Assembly (NCBI GenBank): GCA_003255065.1
Contig: QAOA01007022.1
Location: 1,265,590 to 1,329,589 of the forward strand
Length of the DNA stretch: 64,000 nt
Source: Cercis canadensis
Taxonomy: Eukaryota > Streptophyta > Magnoliopsida > Fabales > Fabaceae
Direction of reading: 5' to 3'
Shown: positions 1 through 11,250 of the stretch, one piece after another
How positions within the stretch are numbered: the first letter of the stretch is position 1
Layout of the letters: each line of letters begins with the position of its first letter
Made by a program: the position numbers and the translations under genes
Notes under the pieces: generated by a model
What the model was told of the DNA's origin: nothing
Database searches by the model: none
The model's input: the letters and a program-made list of their open reading frames with translations, nothing else

Positions 1-620
1 ATCTAGAACCCGCAACAATTTCAGAGTGCCCACCTACTATCCAATGAATCCCAAAAGTATATATGAGAAAACGGATTTCACAGTTCCATCAAAGCATGGA
101 AAACGCTATATCTAGGAACTCTCAAACATGAACAAAACCCAATGAATCCAAAAAGGGAAAGCCTGATAAAACAACAGGAAACAAATTTATAAAATAACAG
201 AATAGTTTAGAGGATTAAAACCCTAATGGAAAAGGCACAATCCCAATACTATTGAAGTGTTGGCGAATCAACAGCGATAGCAGAAGCCTAGTGGCACAGA
301 CGGGGAAACCCAATATGCAAATGTGGGAGCAGATGCTGAGCGTCAAATCCAACGACTCAGAGAAGTAGAGGGCGCCGATCAAAAACAGGGCTTTGTAGAG
401 AGAGAGAAAGTAGGGTGTTTCGGGAATGAATATTGGAATTGAATGAAGGAGGCTAGAAAAAGAAGAAAGCGAGAGAACGGGTTTGACGTTGAGAGTGTTA
501 TGTGCATTTAAGGGGTTTTTGAAAAGAAAATTTATTGGCAAACAGAGGATGATAGAATCTGGGAAGAGAGAGAGAAGGAGAAGCAGGGAAAGAGAGAGAG
601 AGAAAGGAGCAGGGAAAAAA
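1..620 (-). other. probable 5' leader of a minus-strand gene beyond the left edge
   Basis: Read on the minus strand, about 540-620 is rich in CT runs, as in many plant 5' leaders. A 108-codon open frame (541-215) follows and then AT-rich, intron-like sequence to the window edge. The open frame matches no family I know and its composition looks like leader rather than protein. I infer that the coding part of a minus-strand gene lies to the left of position 1. No product can be named, and the leader itself is not proven. Confidence 0.3.
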
Positions 621-886
621 ATAAAAAATAAAAAAATAGAATAATTTTACTTTTTTGTTTTATTGTTTCTGAGTGGGCCGTATCACCTAAAACAAATTGC
701 ATACTGAACCGGGAAAAGCCCATTTAAAGCCCACCAAACTTTCTTCACAAATAGGTTAACTCTCGGATTCTTAGCAAAAAACACGAAAAGGTTTAACTCT
801 CGGAGTAACTCACTTAACCGTAATTGACCTGACAGCAAAAAATAAAAGAAAACATAATTGATCCCTTTTTAATTTGATAATGATTA

Positions 887-1190
887 TTACAGAGAATTAT
901 TTGGTTCCTCAAATTAATAAAAAATTATTTAGTTTCAATATAGAAAAATTTTAATTTAGTTTTTTTTTACTATATAAAATATTTAAAATATTTTTTTTTA
1001 TGTTATGTGATTATTCTGTTTATATATATAATTATTATATTTAAAAATAAATAAAATAATAATATAATACTAATATATTTTAAATATTTTTTATCGATAT
1101 GTGAAAAATTAAATTAATTTTTTTTATATTTAAAACTAAATAATTTTTTTTACTAACTTAAAAAATTAAACAATAATTCGTCTATGAGAT
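887..1190. repeat. AT-rich foldback MITE
   Basis: The left 75 bp or so and the reverse complement of the right 75 bp align with scattered mismatches. Both contain GAATTATT near the end, followed by a run like AAAATTATTTAGTTT. The whole about 300-bp stretch can fold into one long hairpin. No coding sequence lies inside. Ends and target-site duplication are not resolved, so the superfamily is open. Confidence 0.45.
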
Positions 1191-1438
1191 TAACTAGCTT
1201 TACTTGCTACTAAACTTTACACTTAAAATTATAATGATTAACTAGATCTACCTACTTTTTATTTTTTATTTTTTTTGTAATTCAAGTTCTGCACATTTCA
1301 CTAGTACAAACTTCATATTTGTGTATAAGTAGACTTATCTTTTTATTTTGGGTAAAGCCAAATAATTTTTACTATATTTCTCTTTTTTATTTTGAGTACA
1401 ATCAACTAATTTTTAGGTCACATTAACTCTACTCTCAA

Positions 1439-1984
1439 AGTAATTCTTTTGAATAATATAGATTTGAAAACTATTTACACATCTACCGCACATTTGAAAC
1501 AATTTCCTTAACTACGACAGTTTTTTTTTATTCTTTTTTTTTGTTGAGTATCGCATTTTGGACAAATAATTGAGTGATAAATTTCTGCTAGAGTTCATGT
1601 GGAGTGCCGCACTTTAGAAATTTTTTTTTTCTTTTTTTTAACCTTGTATAAAGAGTCGCATTTTCACTTCTTTGGAGTCGCATTTTGGATGGTGGAGCAC
1701 ATGTGGAGTGCCGCACTATCAAATGCGACTCCAAATGGCAAAATTTGACTCTCAATGGGTGAAAATGCAACACTCTTCATGCAAGGTAAAAAATAAAATT
1801 CCCAAAGTGCGACACTCTACGTGAGCTCTAGTAGAAATTTGACACTCAACTGTTTGTCCAAAATGCGACACTCAACAAGATAAAAAAAAAAAAAAAAAAA
1901 AAGCCATAGTTAAGTAAATTGTTTTAAATGTGCGGTAGATGTGTAAATAGTTTCCAAATCTGCATTATTTAGAAGAATGACTCT
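1439..1984. mobile_element. non-autonomous TIR element, Mutator-like (MULE), 546 bp
   Basis: Terminal inverted repeats of at least 85 bp are visible; both ends contain CTATTTACACATCTACCGCA on one strand or the other. The 9-bp sequence TACTCTCAA lies directly outside both ends (1430-1438 and 1985-1993), a perfect target-site duplication of the length typical of Mutator-like elements. The interior has no gene. It consists of two arms built from variants of a short motif, GTG(T/C)CGCATTTTGG or its complement, so it is nearly palindromic. The same motif recurs in the elements at 45086-45585 and 50910-58665. Confidence 0.75.
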
Positions 1985-1993
1985 TACTCTCAA

Positions 1994-2680
1994 CTGGGTC
2001 TAGTTTTTGCGAGTCTGACTTTGCTTTTATAAGTGAAAGTAAATCATGTTAACATGCGAGTTCAACCTATAATTTTGACAAGGTTTTTTTTTCCCATGTA
2101 TTTTAAGTTTTTAACGTTGTTGAATCTCATGCCCCTCACAAATAGGTAAATAGTTTGTATTAGTCTTTTTATTATTAAATACATTAAATTATATTTTTAA
2201 TTAAAAATACGAAAAATATAAATTTAGATTTAAAATCTCAATTTTTTTAAAAAAAATTAAACTAGCTGTTCTATGTATTATGTGAAGTTTTTTTATTATT
2301 ATAAATAAATCTAATTTTTTTAGATAAAAAATATGATTTGAATTTAATACTCCAAATTTTTGGGTGATTTCTTAACTATTACTTTTTTTTTTTTTTTTTN
2401 TTTTTATCTTTGACACATATATATGTATTTATTATTTTTGTTATTTAAATTTAAAATAATTAAAAAAGTATAATTTATAACACATCCTTGGAAACTTCAA
2501 AAGAGAAAAAAAAGTAAAATATGCACACTAAACGGATAATTAAAATTTCACAAAATTCCATAGAAGTCATAGTCCCTATCCGTTGATGGCAAGAGCCAAG
2601 AGGAAGAAAAACCTAGGCGTTTTGGTCACTGGCGGTTAGGGCAAATTTGCCCAATTAACTTTTCAATGTCGGTTTGCTGG
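1994..2680. other. AT-rich intergenic DNA, no gene seen
   Basis: The stretch is AT-rich, with a poly-T run holding a single N at 2400. Nothing coding or repeated is recognisable between the MULE and the promoter of the RNF113-like locus. Confidence 0.5.
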
Positions 2681-2684
2681 ATAC

Positions 2685-2692
2685 TATTTATA
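2685..2692 (+). promoter_or_regulatory. TATA box of the RNF113-like locus
   Basis: TATTTATA lies about 30 bp before a CT- and CA-rich leader that begins near 2715 and runs to the ATG at 3073. The leader seems to hold an intron ending near 2959. The promoter looks intact although the coding region downstream is broken. Confidence 0.4.
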
Positions 2693-3072
2693 CGAGGGAA
2701 AATTCGACTCCAGCTCCACAGTTTCTCTGTCTCATTTCATCATCATCTCTCATTCAATATCAATTCGATTCCTTGACATTTTCTTTCTCCGGCATCAAAG
2801 CTACTTGAAGAAATTCCTCAATCGCATCCTGGGTCTGTATTAGCTCTGCATTGGCTTCAATCATTTTCACAGATTTGGTTCCAAAGTTTTTTTTTTTAAG
2901 AAAAAATAAATTTACCAGGCCCAATTTTCGATTACTTGTTTGGGTTATTCAGCTACAGGTACGCCTTGAATTGTCGTTGTTGTCTCTGGAAAATCACTCC
3001 AATCACTAGTATTCTCTTGCCATTCTAAGTAGTGGCTGAAGCTGAATATTTTGTAAATTTTGTATCTTTAGC

Positions 3073-3960
3073 ATGGTGGATTCTGATAAAGTGGCGAAAT
3101 CTGCTAAAAACCCAGAACCAGACAATGAAGGTATGTTAGTTTATCTGTTGCTATATATAAGTAGTTGTCTTTACATTTAACCCAATTGTAGATTTNNNNN
3201 NNNNNNNNNNNNNNNNNNNNNNNNNNNNNNNNNNNNNNNNNNNNNNNGGGGGGGGGTGTGGGGTGGTGGTGTGGGGGTGTGTTCTGTGTTTGTTGTTATC
3301 TTTGCAAGGTTTTCCTTTTTTCTTTTTCTCTTCTTTTTGTATTTTGTGTGTTCAGTGTGCAATTTCTTCAGAAAACTGGTTAATAACAAGAATATTAGGA
3401 AACGTACAATTGATGAAGATAAAGAGGGCGAATCTAAAAAGGATGGCTTCTTGTTTCATACCCATAAAAAGCCTTAAAGCATGATAGTAAGTTATACTTT
3501 TCCACTGACCCCTCTAAAAGCTCTATATCTGCTGAACTAAGCGAAGAATCTGAGAAACCAGTATTTCAGTTTTAGTGTTCGAGAGATATTCAAGATCAAC
3601 ATGATAGCAAAGCAACAACAACTCTAGAGACTGAGACCAAGTTTTCCAAAGATGCTCAACTCAAGCAATTCGTGAAAGAGCTGTTAAGCAAGCAGAGGAG
3701 AGTTTGAAGGGAAAAGGCACAAATTCTATTGATGAAAAATTGTATAAGGGCATCAATAGTTACACAGATTACAAGGATAGTTTTCGTAGAGGGCAAACAA
3801 TAGCTAATGAGAAAGCTGGTGGGGCACATGGTCCTCAAAACTTGTCTCATTTTTCATTTATTTCATTCTATATTAATGCTATCTAACTTCTTATTCTTTT
3901 CATTTGCAGCATTATGAGACCGTGTGCAACAAGCCTACATTGACACATTGAAGAGACTAC
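3073..3960 (+). pseudogene. decayed RNF113-like CCCH/RING zinc-finger splicing protein
   Basis: Exon 1 (3073-3130) starts at ATG. After an intron that holds a gap, exon 2 starts at 3356 and continues into CNFFRK...NIRKRTIDED, the N-terminal signature of plant RNF113 (Arabidopsis C3H1, At1g01350), a spliceosome-associated protein with a CCCH and a RING finger. Further family blocks follow: a KLYFS block near 3490, a LETET block near 3635, AIRER near 3668, and DEKLYKGI then EKAGG...HGP up to about 3835. These blocks are in different frames: a stop ends the first at 3474, a second stop lies near 3573, and the frame shifts near 3660. The sequence diverges after HGP. The CCCH domain is absent, and only a scrap resembling CNKPTL from the RING end remains near 3930. 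The locus is therefore a truncated relic beside a preserved promoter. Draft-assembly errors could explain a shift or two but not the missing domains. An intact copy should exist elsewhere. Confidence 0.75.
3196..3247. other. assembly gap (N run) with G/T-only edge
   Basis: About 52 N are followed by G8 and then roughly 40 bases that are almost only G and T. The gap lies inside the first intron of the RNF113-like locus. The G/T-only edge looks like low-quality sequence and should not be read as biology. Confidence 0.8.
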
Positions 3961-4702
3961 AATAACATTGAATATATTCTACACACAAAAAAATGCCCTT
4001 TTTTAATGGTAAACTTTGTGACTCTAATCAAGAATGACAAGAACGCAATTGACTGCGACATTGAATTTACATTACAGAAAAGGTTAAACCTATAAAGTTA
4101 TTCCTAGTTATTGGTGTTTGTTTGTCTGCCTTCAGTTCACCTATTTGCATTGTCTGTCTGCAGTTTAGAATGGGTGTATTGTACCTTAAGAAATCACTGC
4201 TTTGGATCACCTTATCTAGAAGAGTATATATTCTGTATTTTCATTCCTTTCTTTCTTTTGTCTTTAACTTTGGGGGGAGGAAGGGAGGGAGCTGGGATTG
4301 GTTGTGGTTCGTGTCTTGGTGAAGTAATTTATTTTCCCCTAATGTAAACAGATTATGTTGGCTGCATACAGAGATTGTCCTGGTGTGAGGGTAGGTGCCC
4401 TGACTTTCCATTCTCTGCTCAGAGCACATAAGAACTAAGCTGTCTATTGGTACGGATGGTTTGTACACCATCCAGTGTTTTCTAGCTTGTAAGTGCCATA
4501 CGGACGGAAAAATCACTACCACTTTCTCTATGTATCTTCAAATGGAATTATTAACTTTTTATTTACAATGTTAATCAAAGATTCGGTGATGGATACAGAG
4601 AAAAGTTAGATATTTGGAAATATACATATAAATTATCCCCTATACTAATAACACCCGTGATTTAATTTTGTCAGAGGTTGTAGGAACTTCGCAAGCAAAC
4701 AT

Positions 4703-7439
4703 TTAGACCCCTGTCGTTATCTCCTTTGTCATCAAGTTACAGGTAGCCAAATTTTGTTCATGGCTCCACGAGTGTGGAGATGGTGAAGTAAGCAGTGGCC
4801 ACAAATGATTAATTCGTTCCTTCCTTACTCGACGAACAACAGTTTTCGTATGGTGTCTTAAGACTCCATTGACAGCCTTGAGGTAATTGCTGGAGTCATG
4901 GTCTCTCAGAATTGTGCCTTCTGAACCATATGCTGTTGGATCGCTTAGTGTATCAAGTGGGTGAGGTTGATTGAGAAAGGCCCTGAGCACACTTGGAGAG
5001 TATCCGCATCTGGTATTGTCTAGAGCATAAAGGGCACTTCCTGGAGGGAGTAAAGGATGTGGAGGAGATGTCTTTTCATCGGGTTGGACAATGAATATTT
5101 TACCCAGTGGTGAGTACAATAGCTTCTGCACGTACACAAAGAAAGTAAATGGTTATGAAAATATAACCAAGTTATCCTTCAAAGTTCACACTCAGTATAT
5201 AGCTTCATTTTGAGTTTCTTATTTTTGTCCCGCAAGCCCAAGTGTCATAATGTGAACAGGCCAGCCAAATAATGTATGAATCTGGGTTTGTTCATGAGTG
5301 TTATGGAGAACTGATAAATGACGATGCTTACATTTTTGGTCAGGCAAGGATGTGATCTGAATTTGCCATTCAAGCGTTTCAGGAGTACGGCTACATGGTT
5401 GGGATAATTGCAGGAGAAGGCCCTGGGAACAATATCTCTATGCATCATCACACAGTGAATATGGCTCTCATCTAAGCCCAGCTCATCGAGTATCTTTTGG
5501 CCTCCACAAAACACAAATGGTGCTCCGAAAGTCACTACCGGCCGAAGAGCTGAGGGCCTGACCACCTTCCTTGTGACTAGCATCAAATGGATCAAAAGAG
5601 ATAGACTACCCCCAAGGGAATGCCCAGTGAATTGAAGTTTTGCACGCTCCCCATGTTTTTCCAGATGCTCAATTATTTCTGGCATAAATTGCTCATATAG
5701 TCCCTTTGCGGCTTCATATATCCCTCTGTGAACAAGTACATCTGTTCCCTGCAAAAGAATAAACTCTTCAGTATTTTTGGTCTTTCTTTACAATATAGAG
5801 ACATTTAATACTTGTACTTGCACAATGAATGAAGAGCCTTGAAACCCGAACTATTCTTACCTCAAATTTGGTGGGTTCAAAGAAGAGATTTGCTTGCCAA
5901 GATGCCAGGGAGTCTGATCCCTGCAACATGAAACAAATTGCATGTCAAACTTCAAAATTCTTCTTCTAAGCATCTGGTTCTCCAGAAGTAGACAATAATA
6001 CATGTGTTGTTTGCATTAATAAGAACCTGGAAATGAATGTTACAAATATGTACCCTAATGGTACTTCTCAGGATGAAGAGTAACATTTACCTGAATTACG
6101 AAGCATCGGGTATATGTGTTGGAATCATCGCAAATAAACCATTCGCAAGGTGAGGATTGAAGTGATTGAAGGTCCTTTGCTGCTTCCTGCTTTTCCTTCT
6201 CACCTGCTGCAACCACAGCTGTCATTGTTGATGCTGCAACATAAGCTGCAACTTCTGATTTATAAACCCTTGGACTGCCTTCTGCCTCCTGGGTTGATGA
6301 CTCTCCTTTTTCATGTGAATCCTCATTGTCACTTGGTTGCTGTGACTTGGAGCCCAGGGACAAAAGGTCCTTCGCACGTGATTGGACATAAGAGGCAGCC
6401 GAGGCAGCAATCTCATAAGCAACAGATGGCTGGATTTGACGCTTCTGCTTAGTATTCACGTCTTGCTCTGAGCCATCTTGAGAGGCTACTGAGGCAGTTA
6501 CAGGTATACGAGTAGAATCCTGATCAAGTTTTGCTTTTATCTTAGCCACCTCTGCTTTCTTCTCTAACGAGGATGTTATAAACTGAAGGCCATAGTATCT
6601 CCTCAAGTCCTTTTCCTGCATATTAACCAACAACTATTATCAGTTTATGTTGGAAGTTTCAATATTGTCTGATTCATACATAGAAAGAAAGAAGTATCCG
6701 GAAACCCATTACTAAATAGAGTATATCCTGAGACATTGGTTAGCAAACATGTGCTTACCTTGATCTCTGGTATGACATAAGCCATGTTGCCCAGAAAAGC
6801 CAGCTGAGAGAACAGTTTGGTGTCGGACCATGGCACCCGAACTAGAAATTTGGAGAATAAGTCACGATCATATGTTACTTTTTGTCCATCTTCTTCTTCC
6901 TGCTCTTCTTCATAACTTACTTCACATATACCCTGATCTTCATCGTAGTCACACTCATCATATTTTTCTCTGTTGCATATCATATCTGGATCCATGCTTT
7001 CTTTTGGTATCTTATTTTTCCAATGTCTGTTAATTTCCACAAGCCTCTCTACCCAATTGGCCCTCTTTATTCCCTCAGCCTCACTGCTTTCCACCATGTG
7101 TTCCTCTGCATTGATATCCTTATCCACCATATTCATGCCCTTGCTTGTTTCAGGGTCAAATAAGAAGTAACGAAGCGAATTTGGAAGAATGGAGCCTGAA
7201 AATTCAAACGGGAAAATCCCCATTGAGCGGCTACCCTTTAGCTTTGGTTGCACCGATGTGGCTTGGATTCTGTTGATGGAGCAAGAGAGGTGGTTGTCAG
7301 AATAAGACCTTTGCATTGTGGAATGCTTCCGAAGGTCTTGGCCGGAGTGTGAACGCCGGAGACCATTCTGCTCCTTTGTAATGTCTATTGTTGCAGAGGC
7401 AGCCGGAGAGGTTGGAATACTCACTGCAGTATATGCCAT
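4703..7439 (-). CDS. PLIP1: phospholipase A1 PLIP1, plastid lipase
   Basis: Five exons join in frame: 7439-6759, 6615-6091, 5920-5861, 5748-5332 and 5125-4703, giving 701 residues. All borders are GT/AG. The class-3 lipase domain fills the second half. The nucleophile lies in GHSLGG (Ser about 466), the acid in HRDIVPR (Asp about 527) and the histidine in RDHDS (His about 637). The N-terminus ([10 protein letters not shown], then a SYSDNHL block) and the phrases [20 protein letters not shown] and CEWFICDD match Arabidopsis PLIP1 (At3g61680) better than PLIP2 or PLIP3. In Arabidopsis PLIP1 is a plastid enzyme that releases polyunsaturated fatty acid from thylakoid phosphatidylglycerol and feeds seed oil. 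An acidic run rich in E and D lies at about residues 170-195. The gene has a 2-kb leader intron and its own TATA box. It looks complete and functional. Confidence 0.93.
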
Positions 7440-7496
7440 GGCTTGGAATTGCTATGTTACAAACAAGCCTGCAAGATCCTTCACTGCACTTGTTTT

Positions 7497-9488
7497 CTGC
7501 ACCACAAAGACCATTAGATCTCAGAAATCTTCTTGATTTAACTTTAGTTTCTTGAAACAAATCTAACTTGTGGACATAGGTTTTATAACAAAACTTGTCA
7601 GAACTGTGTTTCTTGTTATCACCGAGAGCCTTGAAAATGTTAAAGACCTTTTGTAATTAAATTAGTTTAGCCATCAAGAAACGCAACTCCTACATGAAGG
7701 GGTAGACAAAGACATTATGTTGTGAGCGTCACAGCCAAAACTAGGGCATAGTACAGTTCGAGATCATGTTCCTGTTCCAAACAGACAGCAAAATTCTGTC
7801 GATTAAAACCGAAGTGTTGTATCTTTTCTTCTCTCGTGTATTACTTTAACTTGGACAAATGAACATTGAGTTATGTGGGCAAGAGATGCCATTAACATAT
7901 TCTTCGTTGAATTCTAGATTAATTCTGAACAAAAACAGAGATTATGCGTTTTGAGGGTTTCAAATTAAGAATCTTTTCTTTTCAACACATGAAGTTGTCC
8001 ATACTCCTCACTACCTGCCCAAATAACAGTGGTTAAAATTTTCAAACCAGTTTTGTTACCCCGACAAAAAGAATAGATTTAGCTGTATTCATGTTACAAT
8101 GTTAAAAGGAAATGCTAAGGTAGGAAGATATTGTCAAACGAGTTTTAAGTTAAATGTACTTGAACGGAACATAATTCATATAACATGACCAGATCTAAAT
8201 TTGAAATGAATATACATGCACTTTAACTATTTTACAACTAGAAATAGGATCACACATCTTGCTGAATGAAAAAGAAAAATAAATGGTGGCATTCCATGAT
8301 TAATTAACTAAAATTATGGGCGTCCATGTTTCTCGTTTTTGTGATTTTATATTTAGGTTAAAGTATAAATATTAAATTAAATGAAAAATGTTTCAAGGTA
8401 GAATTCAAGAGAAATTCTACAAAATAACATAAAAAAAAAATGATATACCTAAAAAGATCTCATTAAATGAAAATAATAGAGGATAGTGTTTTTTCTTTTT
8501 TCTTTTTCTTTTTTTTTTTAAAAAAAAAGCATTCCACACATATACATCAAATATCAGAAAATTTTCATAGTTAATATGAAGTAAAAGAGTAAGTTAATTA
8601 GCTAAAGAAAAGGAAAAGAAGAAAAAAGAGTCTGAGAGAGAGAGAAAAAAGAGGAAAACTTGAAAAGAAAGGTCACGTCTACATTGAGTTTCTTGAGATT
8701 GTCGAATATTTATTTNCACGTCTATATTGAGTTTCTTGAGATTGTCGAATATTTATTTTAATGAAACTTAGAGCCGACATAGTGGGAAGAGAGTTAGGCA
8801 AGACTTCTTCAAACTTGAAAACATGAATTAGCTAAGAATTTCCAAACTAACATTAAAATGTCCATTCCACAAGTTAAAGGGAGAAATAAGAGAATTTTTT
8901 TAAAAAATAATATATAAATATATGTAAGAGAAAGAAGAGAAAGAGGAAAGCATGAGAAGACACTTTCAAGCGCAGGGCCCACATAAAAAAGGCCACCCTT
9001 GCATGTCTGCCACGTGGAGAGTGGAATCAGACGCTCATTTTACATGAACCATTTACAAATTACAACAGAATTTAACAACACCAACAAACTTGTCTATTTA
9101 AATAAACTTTCTCTTCTTTCAATCACAATTTTTTTTTTTAAAAAAAGTAGTGATACGTTAGCACTATTTTTTATACTTTCATTACACATGCAAAAGTTTA
9201 ATTAGGCTAAATAATTAATCAAAAATTCATTTACAAAGACAAATAATTTTTTTTTTCCAACAAACAGAAACAACTAGAAAGCAAAAAAATTGAAGAATCA
9301 AATGCAGTGTTCATGTACGCACCTAACATGGAATACACAGTAGAAAGCAAAGAGTTGAATAAATTAAATTGAAGTCCCGAAACATTCAAGCATTGACAAA
9401 AAGAAAATGCTTTTGATGAACATGGGAAAAAGTAGTTGAGGGCAGAAATGATGAAAACAATAGCGAAGTGATGAGTGCAGTTATATAC
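7497..9488 (-). other. leader intron of PLIP1 (1,992 bp), with G-box
   Basis: On the minus strand a CAG/GTATAT donor ends the leader exon at 9489, and a GGTGCAG acceptor starts the second leader piece at 7496, 57 bp before the ATG. The leader exon (about 9489-9690) is CT-rich. A palindromic CCACGTGG (9010-9017) lies inside the intron, a possible bZIP or bHLH site. The intron also holds a single-N join with duplicated flanks at 8716. No coding exon is seen in it. The intron is inferred from splice motifs and context only. Confidence 0.5.
8674..8758. repeat. 42-bp direct duplication around a single N
   Basis: Positions 8674-8715 and 8717-8758 are the same 42-mer with one mismatch, separated by one N. 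This is most simply two overlapping contig ends placed end to end. The true sequence probably has one copy. Confidence 0.7.
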
Positions 9489-9710
9489 CTGAGCTGAAAC
9501 CCCTTAATTTGCAATCCAATTTTAATGTTTGAAGTTTCTTCCATGGCTAACAAATCCAATCAAAGAGTGAGATGAGCAGAGAAAGAGAAAGAGAGAGAGA
9601 AATGGGAAATGTATGTACCCTTTATATTAATGAAGCCGAATTCTGAGGAAGATGCAGAGAAAAAAGAGTGATGGAGCTGCTCCAAAAATGGAGGCTTGAG
9701 ACAACTGGTG

Positions 9711-9717
9711 TTATATA
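9711..9717 (-). promoter_or_regulatory. TATA box of PLIP1
   Basis: CCCTATATAACACC reads on the minus strand, about 30 bp before a CT-rich leader. A G-box (CACGTG, 9985-9990) lies about 270 bp further upstream. A CT microsatellite (9851-9893) sits between them. Confidence 0.55.
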
Positions 9718-9850
9718 GGGAATCTCTTACCTTGTGTTACTTTTATATATTCAAAGTGATGATTTTTCTGTTTTACAATGCAACAAACAATTGGTTCTCT
9801 CAGATTTAGATGCAATAATTTAAGAGCAAAGCTATTTTATTGAGCTGACC

Positions 9851-9853
9851 TTT

Positions 9854-9884
<31 letters not shown>

Positions 9885-9893
9885 TTCACTCTC
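9851..9893. repeat. (CT)n microsatellite
   Basis: About 14 CT units in a row with CT-rich edges, lying in the promoter region of PLIP1. On the minus strand it is a GA repeat of the kind bound by plant BPC proteins; that role is only a possibility here. Confidence 0.8.
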
Positions 9894-9990
9894 TTTGTTC
9901 CTTCTTATACTCAGAAAGAAATAGAGAGAGATATATAGGCAAGGGAAGTGAAATCACAGAGAAACAACCACGGCAGAATCTGTTCACGTG

Positions 9991-11250
9991 GACATTGAGT
10001 GCTGCCAACTTCAAACAAGAGGTATATTTTATGGACGAAAATGCCCTCTTCTTATGTAATATAAATAACATAATAAAATATGATTGCTTCAGTGGAAAAT
10101 CTTAAACTTAAGTTATGATAATTTATACCTCAATTCATCTTATTTTCACTTTCTCACTCTAGTGAAAAAACGTGTGGCACTCATTTGCAACTCAAAAGAA
10201 ACTCTCCCCTGGACCTGCCAACAGTGATGGGGTTAGGACTTCTGCATAACACTGGAGATCCTAAGAAGTTTATAGCTATATCACCATTCAAAGGTCTAGG
10301 AATCTTAACAATTTTAATAATTCAGAAAGTAATGAAATTTAAAGAAAAATATGATTTAGAATTGTATAACTATATGGTGATTATAATATTATAATTGATG
10401 ATGACAATTTCATTTCTATTATAATTTTCTCTTTTTAAGTCAATGGTAGCTATTATATCAAACAGAGACAGAACACAACAACTAATTCAAGCTCATTAAT
10501 AGCCAAATATCAACTTCAAGTGGGTCTATGGCACATCAATGCCTAAATTTTTAGAACAATAGAGAAGGGCATTTTCGTCTTACCACAAGATAGAGTCAGT
10601 TCAGATATTTTGTTCNTTCATTAATAGCCTGACAATTTCATTTCTATTATAATTTTCTCTATGGCACATCAATGCCTAAATTTTTAGAACAATAGAGAAG
10701 GGCATTTTCGTCTTACCGCAAGATAGAGTCAGTTCAGATATTTTGTTCTCACGGACACCAAAGAAATTACCTCGTTCCACGTACACAGGCAGTCAGGCAC
10801 AAACCGTTTCAAAAGGTTCAAAAATTAAATCAATGACGAAATTTTCTTTTCTAATAATAAAAACAAAACAAAAAAACACTGACAACTTTTGTATATATCG
10901 TGGCCAAATGTGCGGTTGCATGAAGCAGGGGTTGCCAGTAGCAGCCACATTTCGTGACACCGGTGGCGTCGCACCTCCTGTTTCGCTCCAATTCCGGCGG
11001 CGCAGAAAATATAACTGAGGTTTCAAATGGTCCCGTTCTGCCACGTGTCATTGCGAAACGACCTCCTCCTATATTGCACCGAGACATTGCATCGTGTCCA
11101 GTTCAATTGACGCGTGTCGAGATACGAGGAATATGAGCACAGAAACCACCGTATGCTGTGTCTGAATTCTGAACTTTTACTGGAAGGGTTTTTTTTCACT
11201 TCCCAGCCGACTCCCCTTCTCAGAACTTCTCCATAGTACCAACTAACAAC
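9991..11250. other. intergenic DNA with mosaic duplication and a GC-richer patch
   Basis: A block at 10526-10615 is repeated at about 10658-10748, with a single N at 10616. Between them lies sequence copied from 10402-10432. This looks like a joining error or a local rearrangement. The patch 10900-11130 is richer in GC than its surroundings and open in several frames on both strands, up to 91 codons. None of the peptides resembles a known family. A G-box (CACGTG) is at 11042-11047. No gene is called. Confidence 0.5.

Noticed and set aside
215-541. 108-codon minus-strand open frame as a protein gene
   Set aside because: It follows CT-rich leader sequence, matches no known family and precedes AT-rich intron-like DNA. 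It is better read as part of a leader.
6150-6452. Plus-strand open frames across PLIP1
   Set aside because: They lie antisense to confirmed PLIP1 exons and have no family resemblance.
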